Below are positions 41,938 to 49,832 of a DNA stretch of 64,000 nt, in pieces. This DNA comes from Streptomyces malaysiense (GTDB lineage Bacteria > Actinomycetota > Actinomycetes > Streptomycetales > Streptomycetaceae), in assembly GCF_000980885.2 (NCBI RefSeq), contig NZ_LBDA02000012.1:62001-126000 (forward strand), in the 5' to 3' direction. The notes under the pieces were generated by a model, which was not told where the DNA came from, ran no database searches, and saw only the letters and a program-made list of their open reading frames with translations. The translations under genes were made by a program, and so were the position numbers. Each line of letters starts with the position of its first letter. The stretch's first letter is position 1.

Positions 41938-42510
41938 TCAGTCCGCGTCGTCCGGCGGCAGGCTCGGTACATCGGCCCGGAAGAGGCTGATCAGCAGTCC
42001 GTACGGCGCCCCGTGCGCGGGGTCCGCCGGATGCGGACCGGCGGCCGTCGCGCGCAGCCGCTCCTCCAGGGCGTGCGCCTCGGCGTCGCTGAGCCAGAGA
42101 TGGCGCAGCATGGTGTCCGACGCCTGCCCCGGCTCGCTCGGCACCATCTCGTCGAGCGCGGCCCTGATCAGGAACTCCGCCCCGCCGGTACCCTCCGGAC
42201 GCATCGTGAAGGTGCGGCTGACCAGCGCGAAGTACTGCTCGGTGCCGCCGCGCACCTGACGGGTCCCGGCGAGCAGCACCAGTCCGGCCTCGCGCAGCAC
42301 CCGCACGTGGTAGCCGATGGTGCCCTTGCTCGCCCCCAGCGCGCCGGCGAGCTGCCGCAGCGTGGCGGGGCGCTGGCGCAGCAGGTTGACCAGGCGATGC
42401 CGTACCGGGTGCCCGAGGGCCTTGAACTGCTCGGCCGAGTGCAGCACCAGGTGGCCCTGCTCGTCGTAGATGTTCTCGTGGGTGCCGCCGGGTGGCTGGT
42501 CCGCTGCCAT
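41938..42510 (-). CDS. ArsR-family regulator
   Basis: 190 residues. The winged helix covers about residues 25-90 (FKALGHPVRHRLVNLL, then TLRQLAGALGASKGTIGYHV and RVLREAGLV). The remaining 95 residues are an extra C-terminal domain, longer than in metal-sensing ArsR proteins, and no cysteine metal site is seen. It is divergent from the DUF2218-methyltransferase gene across a 128-bp spacer with a TTGACA box, and probably controls it. Confidence 0.85.
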   Translation of the reverse strand: MAADQPPGGTHENIYDEQGHLVLHSAEQFKALGHPVRHRLVNLLRQRPATLRQLAGALGASKGTIGYHVRVLREAGLVLLAGTRQVRGGTEQYFALVSRTFTMRPEGTGGAEFLIRAALDEMVPSEPGQASDTMLRHLWLSDAEAHALEERLRATAAGPHPADPAHGAPYGLLISLFRADVPSLPPDDAD

Positions 42511-42540
42511 GGGGGAAAGTGTCCAGGAAATTAAATACTT

Positions 42541-42570
42541 TTGACAACTCCGCCGTGGTGACCGCAGAAT
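42541..42570 (+). promoter_or_regulatory. Promoter of the DUF2218-methyltransferase gene
   Basis: TTGACA (42541-42546) and CAGAAT (42565-42570) are 18 bp apart. The AT-rich TTAAATACTTTTGACAACT immediately around the -35 is the likely ArsR binding zone and faces the divergent arsR gene. Confidence 0.5.
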
Positions 42571-42638
42571 CCGGCATCAGGAAGCGGCGAGAAAACTCGC
42601 CGCTTAGCCGGATCGACGGACACTCAACAAGGAGTTCG

Positions 42639-43586
42639 ATGCCCCTCTCCACAGCCCGTGTCGCCACCCCCCGCTCCGCCCGCTACATCAAGCAGCTCGT
42701 CTCCCACATGGGCCACAAGGCCGCCACCGCCCTCACCCCCGACGGCCGCGGCACCATCACGGTGACCGCCGGCACCTGCACCCTCACGCCCGCCCCGGAC
42801 CGGCTGGAGCTGACCGCCACCGCCGCCGACGAGGAGCGACTGGCCCGGGTCCAGGACGTGATCGCCCGCCATCTGGTGCGCTTCGCCACCCAGGAGCAGC
42901 TCGCCGTCGAGTGGACGGCCCCACTGCACGGCGGCGACCTGGACCCCACCCATCCCGTCGTCGACGAATACCTGCTGGCCCATCACACCCCGGCCGACGA
43001 CGTCCTCGGGGAGCTGGCCGCCGCCACCCGCGAGGCCGCCGGCGACGCCGCGCACATGCAGGTCTCGGCCGACGAGGGCGCCCTGCTCACCATGCTGACC
43101 CGGCTGACGAACGCCCGCTTCGCCGTCGAGGTCGGCGTCTTCACCGGCTACTCGACCCTGTGCGTCGCCCGTGGCCTGGCCGCCGGCGGACGGCTGCTGG
43201 CCTGCGACGTCAGCGAGGAGTGGGCCGCGATCGGGCGGCCGTACTGGGAACGCGCGGGCGTCGCCGACCGGATCGACCTGCGCATCGCCCCGGCGCTGGA
43301 GACGCTGCGCGCGCTGGCTCCCGAACCGGCCGTCGACATCGCCTTCATCGACGCGGACAAGGAGAACTACCCGTTCTACTACGAGGAACTGGTGACCCGG
43401 CTGCGTCCCGGCGGCCTGGTGGTGCTGGACAACGTCTTCCTCGGCGGGCGGGTCCTCGATCCGGCGTACCGGGAGGAGCGCCATGTGACGATGCGGCGGC
43501 TGAACGACCTGATCGCCGCGGACGAGCGGGTGGATTCCGTGATGTTGCCGGTGCGGGACGGGGTGACGGTCGCGCGGCGACGATGA
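42639..43586 (+). CDS. DUF2218 domain fused to an O-methyltransferase
   Basis: 315 residues from ATG 42639, with AAGGAG before it. Residues about 5-95 match the small DUF2218 domain (ARYIKQLVSHMGHKA, ending VRFATQEQLAVEWT). Residues about 105-315 are a caffeoyl-CoA-type SAM O-methyltransferase: motif I VEVGVFTGYSTLC, acidic AACDV-like segment LLACDVSEEW, FIDADKENYPFYYEEL and GGLVVLDNVFLGGRV. Both parts are intact in one frame. DUF2218 is normally a stand-alone protein found near siderophore or iron genes. A role on a catechol is a plausible inference. ArsR is the probable regulator. Confidence 0.8.
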   Translation: MPLSTARVATPRSARYIKQLVSHMGHKAATALTPDGRGTITVTAGTCTLTPAPDRLELTATAADEERLARVQDVIARHLVRFATQEQLAVEWTAPLHGGDLDPTHPVVDEYLLAHHTPADDVLGELAAATREAAGDAAHMQVSADEGALLTMLTRLTNARFAVEVGVFTGYSTLCVARGLAAGGRLLACDVSEEWAAIGRPYWERAGVADRIDLRIAPALETLRALAPEPAVDIAFIDADKENYPFYYEELVTRLRPGGLVVLDNVFLGGRVLDPAYREERHVTMRRLNDLIAADERVDSVMLPVRDGVTVARRR

Positions 43587-43630
43587 GGTGGGCGACCGTC
43601 ACCCCGCTCCCCGGTTGGCCGGTGCCGCGG

Positions 43631-44355
43631 TCACCGGCTCGTGTGGGCGGTGATCCAGTCGGCCAGGGCCTGATCGCGGGCGGGGGCCTGTCGGCCGGCG
43701 TCGGTCCGTCCGCCGGCGGGGGTCCCCGTGGTGGTGGCGGGCGGCAGGTCCCGGGCGCGGGAGAGCGGGGTGGAGGAGAGCTGGAGGTGGGTGGGGCAGC
43801 CGTAGGGGCCCTCGTCGGCGGACGGACCGAGGATCAGGGCGTGGGTGAGGGTGCGCCAGACGCGGTGCGTCAGCGCGGGACCGGGACCCGTGGTGTGCGC
43901 GGAGACGAGGCTCCGCTCCGGGGCGCGTCGAGCACCTCGGTGACCGCACCCGCGGCCTCCGCGAGGACGGCCTCGCGGTCCCGGTCGGTGGCGGGCCGCA
44001 GGCCGCGCCGGCCGGACAGCCGCTCCCACCCCTCCATGTAGCCGTTCAGCCAGGTGCCGTCGGCCATCGACTCGTCTTCCGGGTCCACGGGATACATCCC
44101 CCCGAAGACGAGGAAGGCGCGCGCCCTCAGCTCACCGAACGGGCTGAAGGCGTCGCTGCACGGCACATGACCGTGCCCGGTGCGGAACGAGTCGCGGACC
44201 AGGTCCTCCCACCACCAGTCGCGCCGGCGCAGCTCCGCCTCGACGGCGGCTTCGTCGTCCTCGTCCACGGGCGGCACGTACGGCAGGGCCACCAGCTCCG
44301 CGACGGCCTCGGCGGTCAACGGCCGGTGGGTGAGGGCAGGTACGGGTATCGGCAT
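43631..44355 (-). pseudogene. Conserved hypothetical gene split by a frameshift
   Basis: From ATG 44355 a good frame runs through PYVPPVDEDDEAAVEAELRR, RARAFLVFGGMYPVDPEDES and TWLNGYMEGWERLSGRRGLR to EVLDAPR at about 43920. There the sense moves to the next frame, which continues RSLVSAHTTGPGPALTHRVW, ILGPSADEGPYGCPTHLQL and ends ADWITAHTSR at 43631. Adding one C to the run at 43920-43923 (four C on the coding strand) joins them into one protein of about 240 residues. It is either a recent frameshift or a sequencing error. The family is unknown to me; no membrane segment or catalytic motif is seen. Confidence 0.6.
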
Positions 44356-44470
44356 GGTGATCACCGCAGGCCGCCTGGAAGACGGGGCCGCAGCCGCCGC
44401 CGGCCGCGCCGCGCGGGAACGGCCGCCGGCGTTCGCGGCCGGATCGCGGGCGGACGGATCAGTGCGCCGC

Positions 44471-44501
44471 TTGACTTGGAGAGCACTCCAATTCGTAGCG
44501 T
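44471..44501 (+). promoter_or_regulatory. MerR-type promoter of the SDR gene
   Basis: TTGACT (44471-44476) and TAGCGT (44496-44501) are separated by 19 bp instead of 17. The spacer contains the perfect inverted repeat TTGGAG-AGCA-CTCCAA (44476-44491). A long spacer with a centred dyad is the mark of promoters twisted open by MerR-family activators. The start ATG follows 7 nt after the -10, so the mRNA is probably leaderless. Confidence 0.7.
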
Positions 44502-44508
44502 GCCCGGC

Positions 44509-45471
44509 ATGAGTACTGCACAGCACAAGATCGGGTCCGGATTCGGCGCCACCAGCACCGCGGACGAGGTTCTGGAGGGCATCGACCTCGGCGGCAGGCT
44601 GGCCATGGTCACCGGGGGCTACTCGGGGATCGGGCTGGAGACGACGCGCTCGCTGGTCAAGGCCGGTGCGCGGGTCGTCGTACCGGCGCGCCGGCCGCGG
44701 ACCGCGGAACAGGCGCTGGCCGGGCTGCCCGGGGTCGAGGTGGACGAGCTGGACCTCGGGGACCTGGAGAGCGTGCGCGGATTCGCGGAGCGGTTCCTCG
44801 GCACCGGGCGCGGCCTGGACATCGTGATCGACAGCGCCGGGATCATGGCCTGTCCGGAGACACGGGTGGGCGACGGCTGGGAGGCGCAGTTCGCCACCAA
44901 CCACCTCGGCCACTTCGCCCTCGTCAACCGGCTGTGGCCCGCGATCGCGCCGGGCGGCGCCCGGGTCGTCTCCGTGTCCTCGCGGGGCCACCACGCCGCC
45001 GGTATCCGCTGGGACGACGTCCACTGGCGGCGGGGCTACGACAAGTGGGAGGCGTACGGCCAGGCCAAGACCGCCAATGTCCTGTTCGCCGTGCACCTCG
45101 ACAAGCTCGGCCGGGACACCGGGGTCCGCGCCTTCGCCCTGCATCCCGGCGGCATCCTCACGCCGCTCCAACGGCACCTGGCCCGGGAGGAGATGGTCGA
45201 GCGCGGCTGGATCGACGAGCACGGCAACCTGCTCCACCCCGAGGCGTTCAAGACCCCGCAGCAGGGCGCGGCCACCCAGGTCTGGGCGGCGGCCTCCCCG
45301 CAGCTCGACGGTCTCGGCGGCCTCTACCTGGAGGACTGCGACATCGCCGAGCCCGCCTCGGGCACCGACGACCGCCAGGGTGTCAAGGACTGGGCCATCG
45401 ATCCGGAGCAGGCGGCCCGGCTGTGGACGCTGTCGGCCGAGCTGACCGGGGTGGACGCGTTCGCGTCCTGA
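44509..45471 (+). CDS. Short-chain dehydrogenase/reductase
   Basis: 320 residues from ATG 44509. The cofactor motif is TGGYSGIG near residue 38, NHLGHFAL follows, and the catalytic tyrosine and lysine are in YGQAK near residue 183 with upstream serine in VVSVSSRGHH. The length is that of retinol-dehydrogenase/WW-oxidoreductase-like bacterial SDRs. It probably reduces a reactive carbonyl with NADPH. A MerR-type promoter suggests induction by an electrophile, metal or redox stress. It ends in a strong terminator. Confidence 0.85.
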   Translation: MSTAQHKIGSGFGATSTADEVLEGIDLGGRLAMVTGGYSGIGLETTRSLVKAGARVVVPARRPRTAEQALAGLPGVEVDELDLGDLESVRGFAERFLGTGRGLDIVIDSAGIMACPETRVGDGWEAQFATNHLGHFALVNRLWPAIAPGGARVVSVSSRGHHAAGIRWDDVHWRRGYDKWEAYGQAKTANVLFAVHLDKLGRDTGVRAFALHPGGILTPLQRHLAREEMVERGWIDEHGNLLHPEAFKTPQQGAATQVWAAASPQLDGLGGLYLEDCDIAEPASGTDDRQGVKDWAIDPEQAARLWTLSAELTGVDAFAS

Positions 45472-45477
45472 CCGCCG

Positions 45478-45510
45478 CTCGCCGCCCCGCGGGGTCCGCG
45501 GGGCGGCGAG
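45478..45510 (+). terminator. Hairpin terminator after the SDR gene
   Basis: A perfect 15-bp stem (45478-45492 with 45496-45510) and loop GGT, 6 bp after the stop. Confidence 0.75.
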
Positions 45511-45603
45511 TCCCGCCGTCGACGCCCGGAACCGGGCAACCGTTCGGGGCGGCGGTCCGTGGCGCCTACGTCGCCCGCCGTCCCGCGATCCGTCTTCTCT
45601 CGA

Positions 45604-45774
45604 CTACCACCGGTACCAGCGCCCCCGGCGGCCGCCGTTCCCGGCGGGCCGGACGACGAAGCCCAGCAGCCACAGCACGAGCACGATCACCGCGATCCAC
45701 CACAGCGCCTTCAGCGCGAAGCCCGCGCCGAAGAGGATCAGGGCCAGAAGAAGAACCAGAATCAAAGGAACCAT
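45604..45774 (-). CDS. Small hydrophobic membrane protein (56 aa)
   Basis: 56 residues from ATG 45774, with GGAGG 9 nt before it. It is one or two membrane helices (MVPLILVLLLALILFGAGFA, then LWWIAVIVLVLWLLGFV) ending in a short basic tail, GGRRGRWYRW. This matches the tiny proteins annotated simply as hydrophobic protein in many Streptomyces, often linked to osmotic or stress regulons. No partner gene is adjacent. Confidence 0.75.
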   Translation of the reverse strand: MVPLILVLLLALILFGAGFALKALWWIAVIVLVLWLLGFVVRPAGNGGRRGRWYRW

Positions 45775-46035
45775 CGTTATCAACCTCCTGGCCACCGAAT
45801 GCCCTTGCTTCGTGCCCACAAGCGCACAAAAGGCCGGTTACTTCCACGGGACACAGGGAAGAGGAACGCGTTCGGACGGTGTCTCTCCGTCCGGTCTCCT
45901 CTTCGCCGCCCCGGCGCGGGTGCCGGCCGCCTCGCCTTCCCCGCCGGTCAACCGCGCGAGGCCGCCTCGCCGGCCCGGCAGGCGGCCCGGTCCGTGGCGG
46001 GGTCGATGCGCCGCGGTGCCCTTGAGCCGATGAGG

Positions 46036-47985
46036 TCAGAACGGGATGGGGAGGAACAGCAGGAAGCCGTGGGTGGTGGCGGCGGTGTAGCAGGTGGTGC
46101 CGGGGAAGGTGGCGGTGTAGAAGGGGGTGGCGATGGCGAAGACCGGGACGACGGCGTCGTGGATGGTGGCGGTGCCGTTGGCGTCGGTGACGGCGGTGCC
46201 GAGATTGACCGGGCCGAAGAGGGTGATGGCGGTGAAGGTCACCGGCTGACCGGCCACCGGCATCCCCGAGGTGGTCGTCAGTGTGGCGCTCAGGGTGGGG
46301 ATGTAGTACTCGGGCAGCGGGGTCAGCCGGAGCCGGATCGTGCCCGGCGCCGCGGTCAGCGTCGTGTGGTCGGGGTTCACGGTGACGGGGGCGCTTGCGC
46401 CGGAGCCGGTGAAGCAGGTGTCACCGCTGTAGACGGCGGTGAGGGTGCCGGTGGTCAAGGCGGTGGTGGTGAAGCAGGCATGCCCCGTCGCGCCGACGGG
46501 GACCGTCTGCGTCTGGCTGTCGGGGAGGGTGAAGGTGACCGTGCCGGCCGGCACTGCGGCGGTGGCCGTTGCCGGGTTGGGGGTGGCGCACACGGTCACG
46601 CTCTGCCCGCAGGTCGAGGGGTTCGGCGTCACCGACAGGGTCAGCGTGGTGGGATCGGGGTTCACGGTGACGGGGGTGGGGTTGCCGTTCACGGTCGCGG
46701 TGAACGTACCGGCGGTGTAGGTGTGGGTGGTCTGCCCGCTTCCGGCGGCGTCCAGGGCGACGGTGACCGTGGGGCTGCCGTCCCCGAAGTCCACCACCGC
46801 TGTCCCGGTCGGAGTCCCCCCGGAAATACTGAACGTCACCGGTTGCCCGCACACCGGCGACGTCGGCGAGGTCGTCACCGTCAACGGCGAAATCTCCGTC
46901 ACGTTGAGCGAGTTGGCGTTGGTGACGTAGACGTTGCCGTTCGCCGCCGCCGCCACCGAGAACGGGAACGCGCCGACGGGCACGGTGGCCAGGACGGTGT
47001 TCGTGGCGCTGTTGATCACCGTCACGTTGTTCGCGTTGGAGTTGCCGGCGTAGACGTTGCCGTTCGGCGCCACCGCCACCCCGAACGGGCCTCCGCCGGT
47101 GGGCACGGTGACCAGGACGGTGTTCGTGGTGCTGTCGATCACCGTCACGTTGTTCGAAACGGTGTTGGTGACGTAGACGTTGCCGTTCGGCGCCACCGCG
47201 AACACCCCCGGGACCGTGCCGGCGGGGACGGTGGTCAGGACGGTGTTCGTGGTGCTGTCGATCACCGTCACGTTGTCGGAGGTCTGGTTGGCGATGTAGA
47301 CGTTGCCGTTGGGCGCCACCGCCGCCGCGCCCGGGAACCCGCCGGTGGGGAGGGTGGTCAGGACGGTGTTCGTGGTGCTGTCGATCACCGTCACGGTGTT
47401 GGCGTTCCGGTTGGCGACGTAGACCCTGCCGTTGGGCGCCACCGCCACGGCGTCCGGGACCGTGCCGGCGGGGACGGTGGTCAGGACGGTGTTCGTGGTG
47501 CTGTCGATCACCGTCACGTTGTTCGAGGTGGAGTTGGCGACGTAGACGTTGCCGTTCGGCGCGACCGCCAGGGCGAACGGGCCCCCGCCGGTGGGCACGG
47601 TGGTCAGGACGGTGTTCGTGGTGCTGTCGATCACCGTCACGTTGCTGGAGCCCTGGTTGGTGACGTACACGTTGCCGTTCGGCGCCACCGCCACCATGGC
47701 GGGGCTCGCGCCGGCGGGGAGGGTGGTCAGGACGGTGTTCGTGGTGCTGTCGATCACCGTCACGTTGTTCGAGTTGCTGTTGCCGACGTAGACGTTGCCG
47801 TTCGGCGCCACTGTCACCGCCAGCGGGGTCGTGCCCGCCGGGATGGTCACTGTGGAGAACGCCGCACTCAACAGCGAGGCCGCGAGCCCCCGCACAGCGG
47901 GCACATCGGGTCCACCCGTCGGCGCGCCCGGCCGAACCCCGCGGGCCACCGCCGGAGCCCCCACCCAACTGACACTCGGATCCAT
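46036..47985 (-). CDS. YVTN-repeat beta-propeller protein with Ig/PKD-like domains
   Basis: 649 residues from ATG 47985, with GAGAGGGG before it. After about 45 residues come seven to eight 41-residue repeats of the type APNGNVYVANSTSNNVTVID / TTNTVLTTVPAG, which would close a single propeller. From about residue 355 follow a PKD-like domain (VVDFGDGSPTVTV) and two or three Ig-like domains rich in Thr, the last ending LLFLPIPF. Two cysteines occur per late domain, suggesting disulphides and an extracellular place, but I see no signal peptide. The repeats are nearly identical at DNA level, so recent duplication or gene conversion is likely. Probable surface or adhesion protein. Confidence 0.8.
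   Translation of the reverse strand: MDPSVSWVGAPAVARGVRPGAPTGGPDVPAVRGLAASLLSAAFSTVTIPAGTTPLAVTVAPNGNVYVGNSNSNNVTVIDSTTNTVLTTLPAGASPAMVAVAPNGNVYVTNQGSSNVTVIDSTTNTVLTTVPTGGGPFALAVAPNGNVYVANSTSNNVTVIDSTTNTVLTTVPAGTVPDAVAVAPNGRVYVANRNANTVTVIDSTTNTVLTTLPTGGFPGAAAVAPNGNVYIANQTSDNVTVIDSTTNTVLTTVPAGTVPGVFAVAPNGNVYVTNTVSNNVTVIDSTTNTVLVTVPTGGGPFGVAVAPNGNVYAGNSNANNVTVINSATNTVLATVPVGAFPFSVAAAANGNVYVTNANSLNVTEISPLTVTTSPTSPVCGQPVTFSISGGTPTGTAVVDFGDGSPTVTVALDAAGSGQTTHTYTAGTFTATVNGNPTPVTVNPDPTTLTLSVTPNPSTCGQSVTVCATPNPATATAAVPAGTVTFTLPDSQTQTVPVGATGHACFTTTALTTGTLTAVYSGDTCFTGSGASAPVTVNPDHTTLTAAPGTIRLRLTPLPEYYIPTLSATLTTTSGMPVAGQPVTFTAITLFGPVNLGTAVTDANGTATIHDAVVPVFAIATPFYTATFPGTTCYTAATTHGFLLFLPIPF
46985..47845 (-). 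repeat. 123-bp in-frame tandem repeats
   Basis: The landmark AGGACGGTGTTCGTGG-like string recurs at 46991, 47114, 47237, 47360, 47483, 47606 and 47729, exactly 123 bp apart. Seven units encode the propeller blades; long blocks such as GTGCTGTCGATCACCGTCAC are identical in most units. Confidence 0.9.
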
Positions 47986-48315
47986 GACGAACCCCTCTCA
48001 GATGAGAGAGCCGCCCAAGGACACCCACCCGGGCCCGCGTCGCACGGCGACGGCATGCGCGAACCGGATCCGCCGCTTGCACGACGGAACGGAGACGCGA
48101 CATACCGGCACTTACCACACACCTGCGCACCACAGGGGGAAATATGGGCAACTCACCGAAAAGCAGTCATGGCAATTAACCCGAAACGACTAATAGGGCA
48201 CCACCCCCCTGACGCGACTATCACCCGATCAGACCACCCCGGCCCGACCCGGGCTCGCAGCCGTTCGTGACCGAGGCCGCCCGGCCTGTGGCCGGCGGCC
48301 CAGGCCGAACATCGG
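47986..48315. other. 330-bp control region upstream of the YVTN gene
   Basis: It has an unusual AT-richer patch (about 48120-48200) with GTTAATTGCC and TATTAGTCG on the minus strand, where the YVTN promoter must lie. At the right side a hairpin (48275-48300) terminates the GNAT transcript. No gene fits. Confidence 0.5.
48275..48300 (-). terminator. Hairpin terminator after the RimL-like gene
   Basis: GGCCGCC(C)GGCC and GGCCGGCGGCC form an 11-bp stem with one bulge and loop TGT, 16 bp after the stop on the minus strand. Confidence 0.55.
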
Positions 48316-48867
48316 TCAGCGTCCCCTGAGATCGTCCGCGACCAGTGAGAACAGGACCAGATCGACCCGCCCGTCATGCACGAACCCGGCGTTGCGCAGG
48401 ATGCCCTCCCGGTGGAAGCCGGATTTGAGGGCGGTCTTCTGGGAGGCGGTGTTGGCGGTGGCGGCGCGGAGTTCGAGGCGTTCGAAGCGCCGGCCGGTCA
48501 GGAGCCAGTCGGCCAGAGCGCGGGTGGCCTCGGTGGCGATGCCTCGGCCGCGGGCCCAGGGGGAGACCCAGTAGCCGACCTCGCTCGTCAGCCCCCGCCA
48601 GTCGGTCTTCTTCAGGCCGACGGTCCCCACCAGGCGTTCGGTGCGGCTGTCGGTGACGGCGAAGTGGATGCCGTCGCCGGACTCGCGCAGGGCGTGGGAG
48701 ACGGAGGTGCACCAAGTGGTGGCGGCGTCCAGGGTGTAGGGGCGGGGGAGCGGGAGCCAGCGCTGGGTGAGCGCGTCGGCGCAACTCGCTTGCGTGTCCT
48801 GGGCGTCGGCGGCGGTGAACGGACGCAGGACCAGGCGGTCCGTGTGCAGCACTGTCTCGGGGAACAT
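48316..48867 (-). CDS. RimJ/RimL-type GNAT acetyltransferase
   Basis: 183 residues. It begins TVLHTDRLVLRPFTAADAQD, has GYWVSPWARGRGIATEATRA as the acetyl-CoA loop near residue 105, and LELRAATANTASQKTALKSG after it. These are typical of RimL-like acetyltransferases that modify ribosomal proteins, peptides or antibiotics. Target unknown. It is a single-gene unit divergent from the copper-type unit. Confidence 0.85.
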   Translation of the reverse strand: MFPETVLHTDRLVLRPFTAADAQDTQASCADALTQRWLPLPRPYTLDAATTWCTSVSHALRESGDGIHFAVTDSRTERLVGTVGLKKTDWRGLTSEVGYWVSPWARGRGIATEATRALADWLLTGRRFERLELRAATANTASQKTALKSGFHREGILRNAGFVHDGRVDLVLFSLVADDLRGR

Positions 48868-49038
48868 CCGTCCGTCCTTGATTGATCACTTGGCGCGGTC
48901 GAAAGTAGCAGGATCGCCGCGTGATCCGGTCGGGCCCTCGGGGCTCGCGACCGCGGCCGGTCCCTCGGCGGTCCGTCGGGCGCCCTGTGTACGGAGTTCG
49001 GCCCGGAGGACCGTGTACGGGGAGTCGGCTGGACGTCG

Positions 49039-49057
49039 TACCCCCAGGGGGTATAGT
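49039..49057 (+). promoter_or_regulatory. CsoR-type operator over a -10 box
   Basis: TACCCCCAGGGGGTA (49039-49053) is a perfect palindrome about central A of the class bound by CsoR copper repressors. It overlaps TATAGT (49052-49057), a good -10. Repressor binding would block polymerase until Cu(I) releases it. No csoR gene lies in the window. Confidence 0.75.
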
Positions 49058-49142
49058 GGCGCGTCTGGAGTCTGATGGCCGACGAGACGCGGTCTCGCGG
49101 TGTGCGGTCCCGGGCGTGGCCCCGGAAAGGGGAGGGTGGCAG

Positions 49143-49577
49143 GTGACGGACCGGCGGATCGGCTCCCGCGGCGGCGTGGCGCGCCATGCGTGGGCCGCCG
49201 TCCTCGCCCTGCTCGCCGCCTTCGCCGTCCTGGTCCACCACGACCTGGTCGCGGCCCCCGCCGCATCCGCGACCGCCATGAGCGCGATGCCCGCGACGGA
49301 CCGCACCGCGCACCGCATGAGCGGGCGGGACCTGACCGAGACCGAGGTACTGAACTCGGCCGTGGACCATGACACCGGCGGCGCCTGCTCCGGCGCCGGC
49401 ATGCAGCACTGCGCCTCGGGGGCCGTCGGCTCACCGCAGTGGCTCGATCCGCCGACCGCGCCGGCCCACGCCGTCCGCCCCGCCCCGCCGCGGGGCGTCC
49501 TCGCCGGACGCGGCCTGCCGGGCAACCCGCACCGCGCGCCGCCGGACCTCTCCGTCCTCTCCCGACTGTTGATCTAG
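49143..49577 (+). CDS. DUF6153-like exported Met/His protein
   Basis: 144 residues from GTG 49143, with GGGAGGG before it. One hydrophobic N-terminal helix (AAVLALLAAFAVLVHHDLV) acts as signal or anchor. The exported part has scattered metal ligands: ATAMSAMPATDRTAHRMSG and then DHDTGGACSGAGMQHCASG. This pattern matches small actinobacterial proteins (DUF6153) found before copper oxidases. It probably binds or hands over Cu outside the membrane. The stop TAG is part of the CTAG at the edge of the MITE-like insert, so the last residues may differ from the ancestral end. Confidence 0.65.
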   Translation: MTDRRIGSRGGVARHAWAAVLALLAAFAVLVHHDLVAAPAASATAMSAMPATDRTAHRMSGRDLTETEVLNSAVDHDTGGACSGAGMQHCASGAVGSPQWLDPPTAPAHAVRPAPPRGVLAGRGLPGNPHRAPPDLSVLSRLLI

Positions 49578-49742
49578 TGCCGCAACAGGCGACGTCCGCC
49601 CCGTCGCGACGCCCTGCACGCACTCTCGCCGCACCGGCCGAAAGCCCGAGTACGTCCAGTACGAGGGCTTCCGTCCAGCGTGCCGAGAGCACGCACCGGA
49701 CGCCGCTACTTGACGGGCGAACGTTGCCTGCCGCGGCACTAG
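49574..49742. mobile_element. MITE-like inverted-repeat element flanked by CTAG
   Basis: A 169-bp segment bounded by CTAG on both sides (49574-49577 and 49739-49742). The outer ends TGCCGCAACAGGCGACGT and, from the other end, TGCCGCGGCAGGCAACGT are inverted copies, and the similarity continues inward to a central hairpin (AAGCCC-GA-GTAC ... GTAC-GA-GGGCTT). It has no coding capacity. CTAG may be the duplicated target. Similar long hairpins occur between genes in Streptomyces genomes as I recall, but I cannot check here. Confidence 0.65.
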
Positions 49743-49832
49743 GCCGCCCCCGCGCGGCCCGCTCCCCGCTACACCGTGGGGGCGATGTCGCATGCGCACA
49801 GGTCAACGGCATCTCGAGAAGAGGCATCGCAC

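Noticed and set aside
46421..48151. Long Arg/Gln-rich reading frames overlapping the YVTN gene
   Set aside because: They are other frames of the 123-bp repeats, with compositions (runs of RQ, HRPDH) not seen in real proteins and no ribosome sites.
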